Shown: positions 50,139 to 59,587 of the stretch, piece by piece
Layout of the letters: every line of letters begins with the position of its first letter
How positions within the stretch are numbered: position 1 is the first letter of the stretch
Source: Blastococcus litoris
GTDB taxonomy: Bacteria; Actinomycetota; Actinomycetes; Mycobacteriales; Geodermatophilaceae
Direction: 5' to 3'
Length of the DNA: 64,000 nt
NCBI RefSeq assembly: GCF_003075095.1
Contig: NZ_QCZF01000001.1
Coordinates: 620,001 to 684,000 of the forward strand
Position numbers and translations under genes: made by a program
The notes under the pieces: generated by a model
The model's database searches: none
What the model was told of the DNA's origin: nothing
The model's input: only the letters and a program-made list of their open reading frames with translations

Positions 50139-51364
50139 GGTCGCCCATCCTTCCCGGTGCGGTCGACGCGGACGGTGAGCCGCCCCCCGGCCACCCGGAC
50201 GCGCAGCCGCTCGTCGTCGGCGACCGCGGCCGGATCCCGCACGAGGGACCCGTCGTCCCGCTGCACGACGGCGTAGCCGCGCTCGAGGGTCGCGGCCGGT
50301 GACAGGGCCGCGACGCGCGCGCGGGCGTGCTCGAGGTCGCGCTCGGCGCCCTCCACGCGGTGCACGAGCGTGCGGCGGGCCCGGGTGCGCAGCGCGACGA
50401 CGTCCTCCTCCCGGCCGTGCAGGAGCCGGTCGGGCGAGGCGAGCACGGGACGCGTGCGCACCGACTCCAGCCACCGCTCCTGCTGCTCCAGCCGCACGGT
50501 GAGCAGGTGACGGGCGCGGGAGCGCAGCCCGTCGACGAGCCGGCGCTGCTCGCCGATCTCGGGCACCACGCGGTGCGCGGCGTCGGTGGGGGTCGCGGCA
50601 CGGACGTCGGCGACGTGGTCGACCAGCGTCGTGTCCGTCTCGTGGCCCACCGCGGTGACGACGGGCGTGCGGGTGGCGGCGATGGCCCGCACCAGCCCCT
50701 CGTCGGAGAACGGCAGCAGGTCCTCCACCGAGCCGCCGCCCCGGGCGATGACGATGACCTCCACCGCCGGGTCGGCGTCCAGCCGGCGGAGCCCGTCGAT
50801 GACGTTCTGGGCGGCCATCGGTCCCTGGACCGCGCAGTTGTACATCTCGAAGCGGATGGCCGGCCAGCGCCGCCGTGCGGTCACGAGGACGTCGCGCTCC
50901 GCGGCGCTGTCGCGGCCGGTGATGACGCCGACGACGGCCGGCGCGAACGGCAGCGGGCGCTTGCGGGCGGTGTCGAACAGGCCCTCGGCGGCCAGCAGCC
51001 GGCGGATCCGCTCGATGCGGGCCAGCAGCTCACCGAGGCCGACGGCGCGGATCTCGGTGGCGCGCAGCGAGAAGGAGCCGCGGGCGATGTAGTAGTCGGG
51101 CCGGGCGCGGACGACGACCCGGGCGCCCTCGGTGAGCTCCAGGCCGGGCCGCTCGGCGACGTCGCGGTGGCAGGTGACCGGCACGGACAGGTCGGCGGCC
51201 GGGTCGCGCAGCGTGAGGAACACCGTGGCCGCGCCGCCGCGGCGGGACAGCTGGGCCACCTGGCCCTCGACCCAGACCTCCCCGAGGCGGCCGATCCAGT
51301 CGGCGATCTTGCGCGCGACGGTGCGGACCGGCCACGGGGCCTCGGGGGAGGAGGGGGACGTCAC
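50135..51364 (-). CDS. xseA: Exodeoxyribonuclease VII large subunit
   Basis: A 409-residue single-strand DNA exonuclease subunit used in repair. The N-terminal OB-fold ([31 protein letters not shown]) is followed by the catalytic domain with [83 protein letters not shown], the XseA signature. The C-terminal helical part precedes [16 protein letters not shown] start. It forms an operon with xseB. Confidence 0.96.
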   Translation of the reverse strand: MTSPSSPEAPWPVRTVARKIADWIGRLGEVWVEGQVAQLSRRGGAATVFLTLRDPAADLSVPVTCHRDVAERPGLELTEGARVVVRARPDYYIARGSFSLRATEIRAVGLGELLARIERIRRLLAAEGLFDTARKRPLPFAPAVVGVITGRDSAAERDVLVTARRRWPAIRFEMYNCAVQGPMAAQNVIDGLRRLDADPAVEVIVIARGGGSVEDLLPFSDEGLVRAIAATRTPVVTAVGHETDTTLVDHVADVRAATPTDAAHRVVPEIGEQRRLVDGLRSRARHLLTVRLEQQERWLESVRTRPVLASPDRLLHGREEDVVALRTRARRTLVHRVEGAERDLEHARARVAALSPAATLERGYAVVQRDDGSLVRDPAAVADDERLRVRVAGGRLTVRVDRTGKDGRP

Positions 51365-51407
51365 GCCCTGGAGCGTGCCATCCCCCTCCGACGCCTCCGG
51401 CCGACGG

Positions 51408-52601
51408 TCAGGCGCCGCGCGGGGCCAGCGGGCTGGACTCGACGGCCTGCTGCTCCAGCTTCTCCAGGCGGTTGCGCAGCAGCCGCAGGTAGGGCTCGCG
51501 GGCCCGGGTGGACTCCTCGAAGCGGACGAGGTCCTGGACCGTGCTCAGGGCGTAGCCGCGCAGACGCCCGCGGAGCTGGGCGATCGAGAAGCCGTCGTAG
51601 CCGTCGACCGGCGCCGCGCCGACGGCCTGGGAGCCAGAGACCTCGCCGGGGCCCTGCGGGGCGTCGGTGGGGGCGTCGTCCTGCGCGGGGGTGTCGGTGC
51701 TGCCGGCCTCGGTGGGGGCACCGGTGGTGGCCTCGCCGTGCGAGCCGCTCTGGTCGTCGGCCGCGGCGGGGCCGGCGTCCGTGCCCGTGGCCGAGGTGTC
51801 GTCGTCCTTCGCGGCTTTCGTGCGCGGCTTCGTGCTCTTGCTCGCCTTGGCCGTCTTCTTCGGCTTCGCCGGCGCGGCATCCGCGGTCTCGGGGGCGGCG
51901 ACGCCCTCGTCGGTGACCGAGGCCTCGACGGCGGCGATCTCGCCGTCCGGCGTCACGACGTCGACGGTGGTGCTGACGTCGGCGGTCTCCTGCGCGGCCG
52001 AGGTGGCGGCGGGGTTGTCGTCGGACTCCAGCAGCGCGCCCTCGAGCGCGTCGGCGTCCTCGGTGGCGGGGGAGTCCTCGACCACGGACAGCGCGGGGGT
52101 GGCCGGGGCGGTCTCCTCCAGCGTGGGCGCCTGGTCGACCAGCTCGTCGATGGCGATCTCGTCGAGGATCTCCTCGACCGCCGGGGCCTCCTCGGTGAGC
52201 TCCTCGATCGACTGCTGACCGGTCTCGACCTGGTCGGCGAGCTCGTCGACCACCGCGGTGACGGCGTCGGCGGCCGGGTCGGCGGGCAGCGCCTCCACCT
52301 CGGCGCGGTCGAACGCGGAGTCGCGGAAGCCGTTGGAGACCGGGGCCGCGGGCTCGTCGTCGTCGTCGTCGAAGGTGGCGAGGCCCGGCTCGTCCTCGCC
52401 GCGCAGCCCGGTGAACAGCTCGTCGCCGCGGGCGACGAAGCCCGCGTACTGCTGCTGCACCTTCATCGCCTGCTGCATGGCGAGCCCGATGACGCGGACC
52501 GGGAGGCCCGGCAGTGTCTCGGGCAGCTTGCGCGCCTCGTCGAGGACGGTGGCCGCCAGGCCGGCGGCAGCGCGGACAACCTCAGGGATCTCACGAGACA
52601 T
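51408..52601 (-). CDS. Rv1109c/lipid droplet-associated-like protein with long acidic insert
   Basis: A 397-residue protein. Residues 1-65 ([60 protein letters not shown]) resemble the family of M. tuberculosis Rv1109c and the Rhodococcus lipid-droplet protein MLDS. The middle (about 70-330) is acidic and of low complexity, with a Lys-rich stretch near 245. The end ([49 protein letters not shown]) is a conserved helical tail. Order xseB-xseA-this-ispH equals Rv1107c-Rv1110. Family members are usually much shorter; the insert is unusual. Confidence 0.75.
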   Translation of the reverse strand: MSREIPEVVRAAAGLAATVLDEARKLPETLPGLPVRVIGLAMQQAMKVQQQYAGFVARGDELFTGLRGEDEPGLATFDDDDDEPAAPVSNGFRDSAFDRAEVEALPADPAADAVTAVVDELADQVETGQQSIEELTEEAPAVEEILDEIAIDELVDQAPTLEETAPATPALSVVEDSPATEDADALEGALLESDDNPAATSAAQETADVSTTVDVVTPDGEIAAVEASVTDEGVAAPETADAAPAKPKKTAKASKSTKPRTKAAKDDDTSATGTDAGPAAADDQSGSHGEATTGAPTEAGSTDTPAQDDAPTDAPQGPGEVSGSQAVGAAPVDGYDGFSIAQLRGRLRGYALSTVQDLVRFEESTRAREPYLRLLRNRLEKLEQQAVESSPLAPRGA

Positions 52602-52720
52602 GCGCACAGCGTGCCCCACGAGCTGCGGCCCGACACCCGGTGTGTCGAGATCCACCCTCTTGCGTGGCTCCCGTGTCCGGTTCCACCGCACTCGCGCCGG
52701 AGCCGGCGCGCGAACGCACC

Positions 52721-52726
52721 TACGAT
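52721..52726 (+). promoter_or_regulatory. -10 box of a leaderless ispH transcript
   Basis: TACGAT ends 7 nt before the ATG at 52734, the spacing expected if transcription starts at the start codon. The alternative ATG at 52725 lies inside this box. No convincing -35 box is visible. Confidence 0.5.
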
Positions 52727-52733
52727 GGGCGGC

Positions 52734-53705
52734 ATGGCTGATCAGCGCGGACGGGTCCTGCTGGCCGATCCCCGGGGTTACTGCGCCGGCGTCGACCGGG
52801 CGGTCGTCGCCGTCGAGCGGGCCCTGGAGATCCACGGCGCCCCCGTCTACGTCCGCAAGCAGATCGTCCACAACAAGCACGTGGTGGCCACGCTCGAGCG
52901 GCGCGGCGCGATCTTCGTGGAGGAGACGGGCGAGGTGCCGGAGGGCTCCGTCGTCGTCTTCAGCGCGCACGGGGTCTCCCCGGCGGTGCACGAGGAGGCG
53001 GCTGCCCGGCAGCTGCGCACCATCGACGCCACCTGCCCGCTGGTGACCAAGGTGCACCAGGAGGCCAAGCGCTTCGCCCGCGACGACTACGACATCCTGC
53101 TGATCGGCCACCGCGGCCACGAGGAGGTCGAGGGCACCTCCGGTGAGGCGCCGTCGCACATCCAGCTCGTCGACGGCGCCGAGGACGTCGCCAACGTCCA
53201 GGTGCGCGACCCGGAGAAGGTCGTGTGGCTGTCGCAGACCACGCTGTCGGTCGACGAGACCCTCGCGACGGTGGACCAGCTGAAGAACCGGTTCCCCGGC
53301 CTGCAGTCCCCGCCGAGCGACGACATCTGCTACGCCACGCAGAACCGTCAGCAGGCCGTGAAGCAGATGGCCGCCGAGTGCGACCTCGTGCTGGTGGTCG
53401 GGTCGACGAACTCGTCGAACTCGGTGCGCCTGGTCGAGGTGGCGCTGGAGGCGGGCGCCCGTGATTCGCACCTGGTCGACTTCGCCTCCGAGATCGACCC
53501 CGCCTGGCTCGAGGGCGTGCGCACGGTCGGTGTCACCAGCGGCGCCTCCGTGCCGGAGATCCTGGTGAGCGAGGTCCTCGACTGGCTGGCCGAACGCGGC
53601 TACGGCGACGTCGAGACGGTCAAGGCCGCCGAGGAGCGACTGGTCTTCGCGCTGCCGCACGAGCTGCGCCGCGCCGAGAAGGCCGCGCGCGGCGCCGGGG
53701 ACTGA
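52734..53705 (+). CDS. ispH: 4-hydroxy-3-methylbut-2-enyl diphosphate reductase
   Basis: A 323-residue [4Fe-4S] enzyme, the last step of the MEP isoprenoid pathway. Cluster cysteines are Cys17 ([11 protein letters not shown]), the one in DATCPLV and the one in [10 protein letters not shown]-preceding [10 protein letters not shown]. The substrate motifs [25 protein letters not shown] and the TNSSNSVRL loop are present. I chose the ATG at 52734 because a -10 box lies just upstream. It is divergent from the Rv1109c-like gene. Confidence 0.96.
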   Translation: MADQRGRVLLADPRGYCAGVDRAVVAVERALEIHGAPVYVRKQIVHNKHVVATLERRGAIFVEETGEVPEGSVVVFSAHGVSPAVHEEAAARQLRTIDATCPLVTKVHQEAKRFARDDYDILLIGHRGHEEVEGTSGEAPSHIQLVDGAEDVANVQVRDPEKVVWLSQTTLSVDETLATVDQLKNRFPGLQSPPSDDICYATQNRQQAVKQMAAECDLVLVVGSTNSSNSVRLVEVALEAGARDSHLVDFASEIDPAWLEGVRTVGVTSGASVPEILVSEVLDWLAERGYGDVETVKAAEERLVFALPHELRRAEKAARGAGD

Positions 53706-53720
53706 TCCCGCCGGAAGACC

Positions 53721-53759
53721 CGAAGAGCCCGTCCCCGCGATGCGGTGACGGGCTCTTCG
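53721..53759. terminator. Bidirectional terminator after ispH
   Basis: A perfect 13-bp outer stem (53721-53733 with 53747-53759) with a further 4-bp inner stem, between the convergent ispH and DUF6542 genes. Confidence 0.85.
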
Positions 53760-53774
53760 CCGTTCGGGTCGGGC

Positions 53775-54422
53775 CTAGCGGCGGGAGACCAGACGGAACA
53801 GCGCGAGCACGATGGCCACGGCGGTGGCGATCCCCATGGTGGGGAACCCCCGCACGAGGAGCGTCGCCACCGTGGGCAGGGTGAAGCTCGCCGACGGCGC
53901 CAGGGCGATGTTGACGCCGGCCACCGCGAGGAAGACCAGCGGGGGCGCCACGACGACGGAGAGGACGTCGCGGCGGCGGACGAGCACGGTGGCCAGTGCC
54001 GTGGACGCCACCAGGGCGCCGAGGGTGATGGTGCCCAGGCCGATGCCGACGAAGGAGTCGACGGCGGCACCGCCGAGGGTCACCAGGAACACGCCGAGGA
54101 CGGCGACCACGCCGCGGACCCGTCCGCCGCGGGTGTCGGCCGGGCGGGCGCTCGCGCGTTCGCGGGCCGGTGCGGCCGCGCGGGGGCGCTCGACCGGCGC
54201 GCTGCGGTAGCCGTCGTCGTCGCGGTAGCGGTCCTCGGGGCGGTAGCGGTCCTCGACCCGACCGCGCGGGCCGTCGGCCCTCGGCCGCGGCGGCTCGCTG
54301 CGGCGGGAGGTCTGCGGCCGAGATGCGCGGTCGGCGCTCATCGGCCGGCCGGGGCGGCTCTCGGCCGACGACCCGCGACCGGACCGGGCCCCACTCCGAG
54401 GCCATGCGTCAGCTGTCGCCAT
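53775..54422 (-). CDS. DUF6542 membrane protein
   Basis: A 215-residue protein. The first 90 residues are Arg/Asp/Pro-rich and disordered. The C-terminal half has four hydrophobic segments (VVAVLGVFLVTLGGAAVDSFVGIGLGTITLGALVASTALATVLV, VLSVVVAPPLVFLAVAGVNIAL, TMGIATAVAIVLALFRLV), the DUF6542 pattern. Residues such as VDSF are conserved in this actinobacterial family of unknown function, usually found near ispH and ychF. The ATG at 54422 has GGAGGAG 4 nt upstream. Confidence 0.82.
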   Translation of the reverse strand: MATADAWPRSGARSGRGSSAESRPGRPMSADRASRPQTSRRSEPPRPRADGPRGRVEDRYRPEDRYRDDDGYRSAPVERPRAAAPARERASARPADTRGGRVRGVVAVLGVFLVTLGGAAVDSFVGIGLGTITLGALVASTALATVLVRRRDVLSVVVAPPLVFLAVAGVNIALAPSASFTLPTVATLLVRGFPTMGIATAVAIVLALFRLVSRR

Positions 54423-54589
54423 GGCGCTCCTCCGTCCCCGTGCGGCCGCGGCCGGCCTCCCTGGCCGACGTGTGGCTCCACGGTAACGACCGGAACGGCA
54501 TCTCACCCGCAGGACGGTGCCGCGTCGCCCGCTCACCCGGGATGGGTGGGACCGGCGGGGCTGGTGGGCCGTGCGGGTGCCTCCCCGGG

Positions 54590-55684
54590 TCAGCCGGTCG
54601 TGCCGTTGCGGCCCATCGCGCCGTCCTCGTCCTCGTCGTCGTCGTCGTCGAAGGCCGGCTCGGCCGGGCGCAGCGTGCGGACCGTGGCCTCCAGCGGCTC
54701 GGGGGTCGGCACGGGCGACTCGGCGACACCGAGGTCGTCGAACCGGCGGGCGGCGGTGAGGACCGATCGCTCGTAGGAGCCCACGGTCTCGTTGAAGCGG
54801 GTCATCGTCGTCCCGAGTGCGGACCCCAGCCGGCTGAGGTGGCCCGACAGCGTGCTGAGCCGGGCGTGCAGCCGGCGGCCGACTTCCAGGACCTGGTCGG
54901 CGTCACGGGCCAGCCGCTCCTGCCGCCAGGAGTAGGCCACGGTGCGCAGGAGCGCGAGCAGGGTGCTCGGGGTGGCCAGCACGACGTCGCGCGAGAAGCC
55001 GTACTCGAGCAGACCGGGTTCGGCCTCCAGTGCCGTCGTCAGGAAGCCGTCGGAGGGCACGAACAGGACGGTGAACGGCGCGGCCGGCCGGAAGGCCGTC
55101 GGGTAGCGGCGGGCGGCGAGGGCGTCGACGTGCGTGCGCAGCTGCCGGGCGTGCAGGGCGACGCGCTGCCTGCGCACCGCCTCGTCGGTGGCCTGGACCG
55201 CCTCGATGTAGCCGGTGAACGGCACCTTCGCGTCGACGATCACCTGGCGCCCGTCGGCGAGGGTGACGATGAGGTCGGGTCGGACGCCGGCGCCCTGGTC
55301 GTTGGTGCCGCCCGGCTGCTCGACGAAGTCGCAGTGCTCGACCAGGCCGGCCACCTCGACCACTCGGCGCAGCTGCACCTCGCCCCAGCGGCCGCGGACG
55401 TGCGGCGTGCGCAGCGCCGTGACCAATGCGGCGGTCTCGTGCTTGAGCTGGGCCGATGCCTGGCCGACCGTGCCCATCTGCTCGCGCAGCTCGCCGTGGG
55501 CGGTGGCGCGGGCGCGCTCCATGCCGGCCAGCAGCCGGTGCAGGTGGTCCAGCGACTCGTGCACCGGCTCGAGCCCGACGTCGTCGGGACGGCGCCGGGC
55601 CAGCAGTGTGACCACGCCGAGGGTGACGGCTGTGGCCAGCAGAGCGCCGAGGAGGAGACCGGTGAGCAGGGAAGCGGCGTCCAT
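54590..55684 (-). CDS. rmuC: DNA recombination protein RmuC
   Basis: A 364-residue RmuC. A membrane helix at about 6-28 is followed by a coiled coil and then the nuclease-like core: RGRWGEVQLRRVVEVAGLVEHCDFVEQ, RPDLIVTLADGRQVIVDAKVPFTGYIEA (PD-(D/E)XK-type D-x-K), PFTVLFVPSDGFLTTALEAEPGLLEYGFSRDVVLATPSTLLALLRTVAYSWRQE. RmuC limits inversions and processes stalled forks. The C-terminus ends with an Asp-rich stretch. The ATG at 55684 begins the MDAASLL segment. Confidence 0.92.
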   Translation of the reverse strand: MDAASLLTGLLLGALLATAVTLGVVTLLARRRPDDVGLEPVHESLDHLHRLLAGMERARATAHGELREQMGTVGQASAQLKHETAALVTALRTPHVRGRWGEVQLRRVVEVAGLVEHCDFVEQPGGTNDQGAGVRPDLIVTLADGRQVIVDAKVPFTGYIEAVQATDEAVRRQRVALHARQLRTHVDALAARRYPTAFRPAAPFTVLFVPSDGFLTTALEAEPGLLEYGFSRDVVLATPSTLLALLRTVAYSWRQERLARDADQVLEVGRRLHARLSTLSGHLSRLGSALGTTMTRFNETVGSYERSVLTAARRFDDLGVAESPVPTPEPLEATVRTLRPAEPAFDDDDDEDEDGAMGRNGTTG

Positions 55685-55737
55685 GCCCCGGAGGGTGCCG
55701 GAGGGGTCCGACAGTTCCAGGGCGACGGGGTCCTTCG

Positions 55738-56274
55738 TCAGGCGGGGACGGGGGCGTGCTCCGCCTCGTGGTCGAGCAGCCAGCGCTTCACCGGTGTGCC
55801 CCAGCGGAACCCGCCGAGGCCGCCGTCGGACCCCAGCACGCGGTGGCAGGGGATGAAGAGGGCGGCGGCATTGCGGGCGCAGGCGTTGGCGGCCGCCCGC
55901 ACCGCTGCCGGCCGACCGCACCGCGCGGCGAAGGCGGCGTAGGTGTCCGGCCGGCCCGCGGGCACGGTGCGCAGCACCTCCCACGCCTCCTGGAGGAAGG
56001 GCCCGGAGCGCTGGCGCACGACGACGTCGTCGATGGAGGTGACGTCGCCGGCGAAGAACTTCTCCACCTCGTCGAGCACCGGCAGACGGTCGACGAGCTC
56101 GCTGCCCGCGGGGCGCAGCGAGCGGTGCACGACGGGGAGGAGGTCGGCGAGGTCGGCGGTCCAGCCGCTGGCGACGACGACGTCCCGGCCGTCGGGGGCG
56201 GTGTCGACGACGACGGTGAACGGGCCAGGGGGAGTGGGCACGGTGGCGTGGCGGGCGACGGTGGGGGCGGTCAT
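55738..56274 (-). CDS. ogt: Methylated-DNA-protein-cysteine methyltransferase
   Basis: A 178-residue suicide repair protein that removes alkyl groups from O6-guanine. The active-site Cys143 is in FIPCHRVLGSDGGLGGFRWGTPVKRWLLDHE, followed by the usual K-x-x-L-L-x-x-E end. AGRPDTYAAFAARCGRPAAVRAAANACARN is the DNA-binding helix-turn-helix with the Arg finger region. The ATG overlaps the stop of the Ada-AlkA gene by one base (TGATG), so both repair enzymes are made together. Confidence 0.95.
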   Translation of the reverse strand: MTAPTVARHATVPTPPGPFTVVVDTAPDGRDVVVASGWTADLADLLPVVHRSLRPAGSELVDRLPVLDEVEKFFAGDVTSIDDVVVRQRSGPFLQEAWEVLRTVPAGRPDTYAAFAARCGRPAAVRAAANACARNAAALFIPCHRVLGSDGGLGGFRWGTPVKRWLLDHEAEHAPVPA

Positions 56275-57773
56275 CAGGCGCTCCTCGGGAGGGCTGCGGG
56301 CAGCGGACGGGTGAACAGGGAGGGCACGGCGAGCGCCCAGAGGTGGAGGACGGCGTACGACCGCCACGGTCGCCACCGCGTGGCGGCGTCGGCATCCGAG
56401 CTGCCGAGGGTGGCGAGCGACCGGCGCAGCGCCAGGTCGCCGGGCAGCCAGACATCGGGGTCGGCGAGCCCGCGGAGGCCGACCAGGGCCGCCGTCCAGG
56501 GGCCGATGCCGGGGACGGCGAGCAGCGCCCGGCCGGCCCCCTCGCGGTCGGCGCCGGGGTCGAGCGCGATGTCGCCCGAGGCGAGAGCGGTGGCGAGCGC
56601 GGAGACCGTGCGCCGGCGGGCGCCGGTCAGGCCGACGGCGCTCAGGTCGGCATCGGCGAGGGCGGCCGCCCGCGGGAAGGCGTGGGTGAGGGTCCCGACC
56701 GGCTCAGCCAGTGGCGCGCCGAAGGGGAGCAGCCGAGCGGTCAGCGTGCGCGCCCCCGCGACCGAGACCTGCTGGCCGAGGACGGCGCGGACCGCCAGCT
56801 CGCCGGCGTCGGGGGATGCGGGCACCCGTCGTCCGGGCGCGGCGGCGACCAGCGGGGCGAGGGCCGGATCGGCGCCCAGGACGTCGTCCACGGCCACCGG
56901 GTCGGCATCCAGGTCGAGCATCCGGCGGCACCGGGTCACGGCGGCCCCGAGGTCGCGCAGCTCGGCCAGCTGCAGCCGGGCGATGACGGCCGGGCCACCA
57001 CCGGGGGCGGGTGAGAGCTGCACGACGGCCGGCCCGTGCGGCAGGTCGAGGACGCGGGAGAACGTCGTCCCGTCCCACTCCTCCAGCCCCGGGACGGCGT
57101 GCGCACCCAGGAAGAGCAGCACCTCGGCCGCCTCGTACGGAGCGCGGGCGGCCAACCGGAGGGTCAGCCAGCCGGGAGCGGCACCGGTCGTGCCCGGCCT
57201 CCTCCGGCGCAGGTCGCTCGGCGTCGTCGCGAAGATCTCGCGGACGGTGTCGTTGAACTGCCGGATGCTGGCGAACCCGGCCGCGAAGGCGACGTCGGCC
57301 ATCGGCAGGTCGGTGGTCTCGACCAGCACCCGCGCCGTCTGCGCTCGTTGCGCGCGGGCCAGGGCCAGCGGCCCCACCCCCAGCTCGCCGACGAGCAGCC
57401 GGTGCAGCTGGCGCTCCGAGTAGCCCAACCGGGCGGAGAGCCCCGGGACGCCGGAACGCTCGACCTCGCCGTCGGCGATCAGCCGCATCGCCCGGGCGAC
57501 GACGTCGGCACGGACGTCCCACTCCGGTGATCCCGGGACGGCGTCGGGCCGGCAGCGGCGGCACGCGCGGAAACCGGCGCCCTGGGCCGCGGCGGCGGTG
57601 GTGAAGAAGGAGACGTTGCGGGCCAGGGGGGTGCGTGCGGGGCAGGACGGGCGGCAGTAGATGCCCGTCGTGTGCACGGCGGTGAAGAACCAGCCGTCGA
57701 ACCGGGCGTCCCGCCCGGCCACGGCCCGGTAGCAGCGCTCGGCGTCCAGTGGCGGTGTCACGACGACGAGCAT
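56274..57773 (-). CDS. alkA: Ada-type regulator fused to AlkA DNA-3-methyladenine glycosylase
   Basis: A 499-residue fusion. Residues 10-80 are the Ada N-terminal phosphotriester sensor with zinc Cys40, Cys44, Cys71 and Cys74. Residues about 90-195 form an AraC-type DNA-binding domain (LGYSERQLHRLLVGELGVGPLALARAQRAQ, VAFAAGFASIRQFNDTVRE). Residues about 200-499 form AlkA with the HhH-GPD motif LLAVPGIGPWTAALVGLR and the catalytic Asp in PDVWLPGDLALRR. It should sense methylation, activate its own operon and remove 3-methyladenine. This AdaA-AlkA arrangement is typical of actinobacteria. Confidence 0.94.
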   Translation of the reverse strand: MLVVVTPPLDAERCYRAVAGRDARFDGWFFTAVHTTGIYCRPSCPARTPLARNVSFFTTAAAAQGAGFRACRRCRPDAVPGSPEWDVRADVVARAMRLIADGEVERSGVPGLSARLGYSERQLHRLLVGELGVGPLALARAQRAQTARVLVETTDLPMADVAFAAGFASIRQFNDTVREIFATTPSDLRRRRPGTTGAAPGWLTLRLAARAPYEAAEVLLFLGAHAVPGLEEWDGTTFSRVLDLPHGPAVVQLSPAPGGGPAVIARLQLAELRDLGAAVTRCRRMLDLDADPVAVDDVLGADPALAPLVAAAPGRRVPASPDAGELAVRAVLGQQVSVAGARTLTARLLPFGAPLAEPVGTLTHAFPRAAALADADLSAVGLTGARRRTVSALATALASGDIALDPGADREGAGRALLAVPGIGPWTAALVGLRGLADPDVWLPGDLALRRSLATLGSSDADAATRWRPWRSYAVLHLWALAVPSLFTRPLPAALPRSA

Positions 57774-57858
57774 GCCAGCGGCGGACGACGCCCACTGGCG
57801 GTTTTCGGACGTCGCCGTGACACCGCTCGATCGGCGCGGTTGCGCTAGTCATCCCCTC

Positions 57859-58299
57859 GTGGAGTCCACGCTGCTCGCCCGGCTGCGTCCGATCGCCCTG
57901 GGGTTGCCGGAGACGTACGAGGAACGGGCCTGGGTGGGCACGCGGTGGCGCGTGCGCGGGCGGACGTTCGCGCACGTGCTGGAGATCGTGGCGGGGCGGC
58001 CGCAGTCCCACGCCCGGGCCGCCGGGACCGCAGGGCCCTGCTGGATCCTCACGTTCCGCTCGGCCGGGCCGGAGCTCGAGGCGCTGCGCCGGATCGGGGC
58101 GCCCTTCTTCGCGCCGCCATGGCGCGGGGACGAGGTCGGCATGGTGCTGGGGGACGGCGTCGACTGGGTCGAGGTGGCCGAGCTCCTCACCGACAGCTAC
58201 TGCCTGCTGGCCCCGAAGCGGCTGGCCGCAGCGGTGGTCCGGCCTCCTCTCGACGAGGACCTGTCAACCGCCCGACGAGATCTGTGGACAGGCTGCTGA
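57859..58299 (+). CDS. MmcQ/YjbR family protein
   Basis: A 146-residue protein of the YjbR DNA-binding-like fold: ARLRPIALGLPETYEERAWVGTRWRVRGRTFAHVLEI, then PFFAPPWRGDEVGMVLGDGVDWVEVAELLTDSYCLLAPKRLAAAV (D-W-x-E-V-x-x-L-L-x-x-S-Y motif of the family). Function unknown. GTG at 57859; TAGTCA ends 7 nt upstream, so the mRNA is probably leaderless. Confidence 0.82.
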   Translation: MESTLLARLRPIALGLPETYEERAWVGTRWRVRGRTFAHVLEIVAGRPQSHARAAGTAGPCWILTFRSAGPELEALRRIGAPFFAPPWRGDEVGMVLGDGVDWVEVAELLTDSYCLLAPKRLAAAVVRPPLDEDLSTARRDLWTGC

Positions 58300-58342
58300 C
58301 CTGCGGATTCGCGCTGCGCAGGCACTCCATTTGCGGTAGTCT

Positions 58343-58358
58343 TCGAACACTCGATCGA
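58343..58358 (+). promoter_or_regulatory. LexA (SOS) box-like site
   Basis: TCGAAC, ACTC, GATCGA: one mismatch from the actinobacterial SOS box TCGAAC-N4-GTTCGA. It lies 16 nt before the start of the DUF222-HNH gene. Genes of the 13E12 family in M. tuberculosis are known LexA targets. Confidence 0.6.
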
Positions 58359-58374
58359 ACGGGTGGGAGGTGTC

Positions 58375-59577
58375 GTGCGGGAGCTGCTGCAGTCGCTGCT
58401 GGACGCCGAGCCCGTCGAGAACCTGGTGACCGCTGATCAGGTGCTGGACCGGACCCGGGCGCTGGTGGCGGTGCGCAACGCCGTCGACGCCGAGCTGGCC
58501 GCCACCGTGCGTGCGGCCGAGAACGTGCAGGCGTCCGAGCGGGACGGGCAGACGTCGATGCGGTCGTGGCTGCGCGGGCACCTGCGGTTCTCCGCGCGGG
58601 AAGCGGCCCGGGTGGTGGGCAACGGCCGGACGCTGGAGCGGATGCCGGCGGTCGCCGTGGCCGCCGCGGCCGGGCAGGTATCCGCCGAACAGGTGGCGGT
58701 GCTCGCCCCGCTGGCGTCGGTGCAGGTGCAGGCCGAGGCGGTGGGGCAGGGGATCGACCTGGCCGAACTGGACCGGCTGGTGGCCGGTGTGGCGAGCACT
58801 CAGCCGCACGCGGACCTGGGACGGGTCGTGCGGCACGTGCTGTCCCGGCTCGATCCCGATGGCCCCGAACCCGATCCCACCGAGGGGCGGCGGCTGTCGA
58901 TCGCCCGCCACGACGACGGCACCGTGAGCGGCCGGTTCGAGCTCGACGCGGTCGGCGGGGAGAAGTTCTGCGCCGTCCTGGAGTCGCTGGTGCAGGCCTC
59001 CCGGTCCCAGGGCGACCTGCGCACCCGCGCCCAGCAGCAGGGCGACGCGCTGGTGCAGTGGGCCGACACCACCCTCGCCTCGGGTCGGCTGCCGATCCTG
59101 CGGACGGTGAAGCCGCACGTGTTCGTCCGCATCGACCTCACCGACCTCGTCGACCCGGCGACCGGCCCGGGCGCCGCACGCACCGGGTTCGGGGCGCAGA
59201 TCTCCGCCGCCCGCGCCCGCTGGCTGGCCTGCGACGGCAACGTCAGCCGGGTCGTGTTCGGTCCCGACGGGCACTCCCTGGACCTGGGCCGCACCCACCG
59301 GGTCGTGCCCCACCAACTGCGCAAGGCCGTGGAACTGCGCGACGAGCAGTGCGTGTTCACCGGCTGCGACGCCCCCTCGCACTGGTGCGACGTCCACCAC
59401 CTCGTCCACTGGATCGACGGCGGCGAGACCAACCTCGAGAACTCGGCGCTGTTGTGCGAACGGCACCACACCAAGGTCCACCACGGCTTCCGCGTCGAGC
59501 GACAACCCGACGGCCGATGGCGCACCTGGCGGCCCGACGGCACCGAGATCCTGATCGGCGCACCGCTCCTGCTGTGA
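58375..59577 (+). CDS. DUF222 / HNH endonuclease (13E12 family)
   Basis: A 400-residue protein. Residues about 10-290 are DUF222 (SMRSWLRGHLRFSAREAARVVGNGRTLERMPAVAVAAAAGQVSAEQVAVL, FELDAVGGEKFCAVLESL). The C-terminus is a full HNH nuclease: LRDEQCVFTGCDAPSHWCDVHHLVHWIDGGETNLENSALLCERHHTKVHHGFRV, with the zinc cysteines and the H-H...N...H catalytic pattern. Its role is unclear; the family is multi-copy and DNA-damage-inducible in mycobacteria. I chose the GTG at 58375, with GGGAGG 4 nt upstream. Confidence 0.92.
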   Translation: MRELLQSLLDAEPVENLVTADQVLDRTRALVAVRNAVDAELAATVRAAENVQASERDGQTSMRSWLRGHLRFSAREAARVVGNGRTLERMPAVAVAAAAGQVSAEQVAVLAPLASVQVQAEAVGQGIDLAELDRLVAGVASTQPHADLGRVVRHVLSRLDPDGPEPDPTEGRRLSIARHDDGTVSGRFELDAVGGEKFCAVLESLVQASRSQGDLRTRAQQQGDALVQWADTTLASGRLPILRTVKPHVFVRIDLTDLVDPATGPGAARTGFGAQISAARARWLACDGNVSRVVFGPDGHSLDLGRTHRVVPHQLRKAVELRDEQCVFTGCDAPSHWCDVHHLVHWIDGGETNLENSALLCERHHTKVHHGFRVERQPDGRWRTWRPDGTEILIGAPLLL

Positions 59578-59587
59578 CGCGGGCGGC

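Noticed and set aside
51132-52733. Upstream extension of the ispH frame
   Set aside because: It is antisense to xseA and the Rv1109c-like gene, and IspH homology begins at the chosen ATG.
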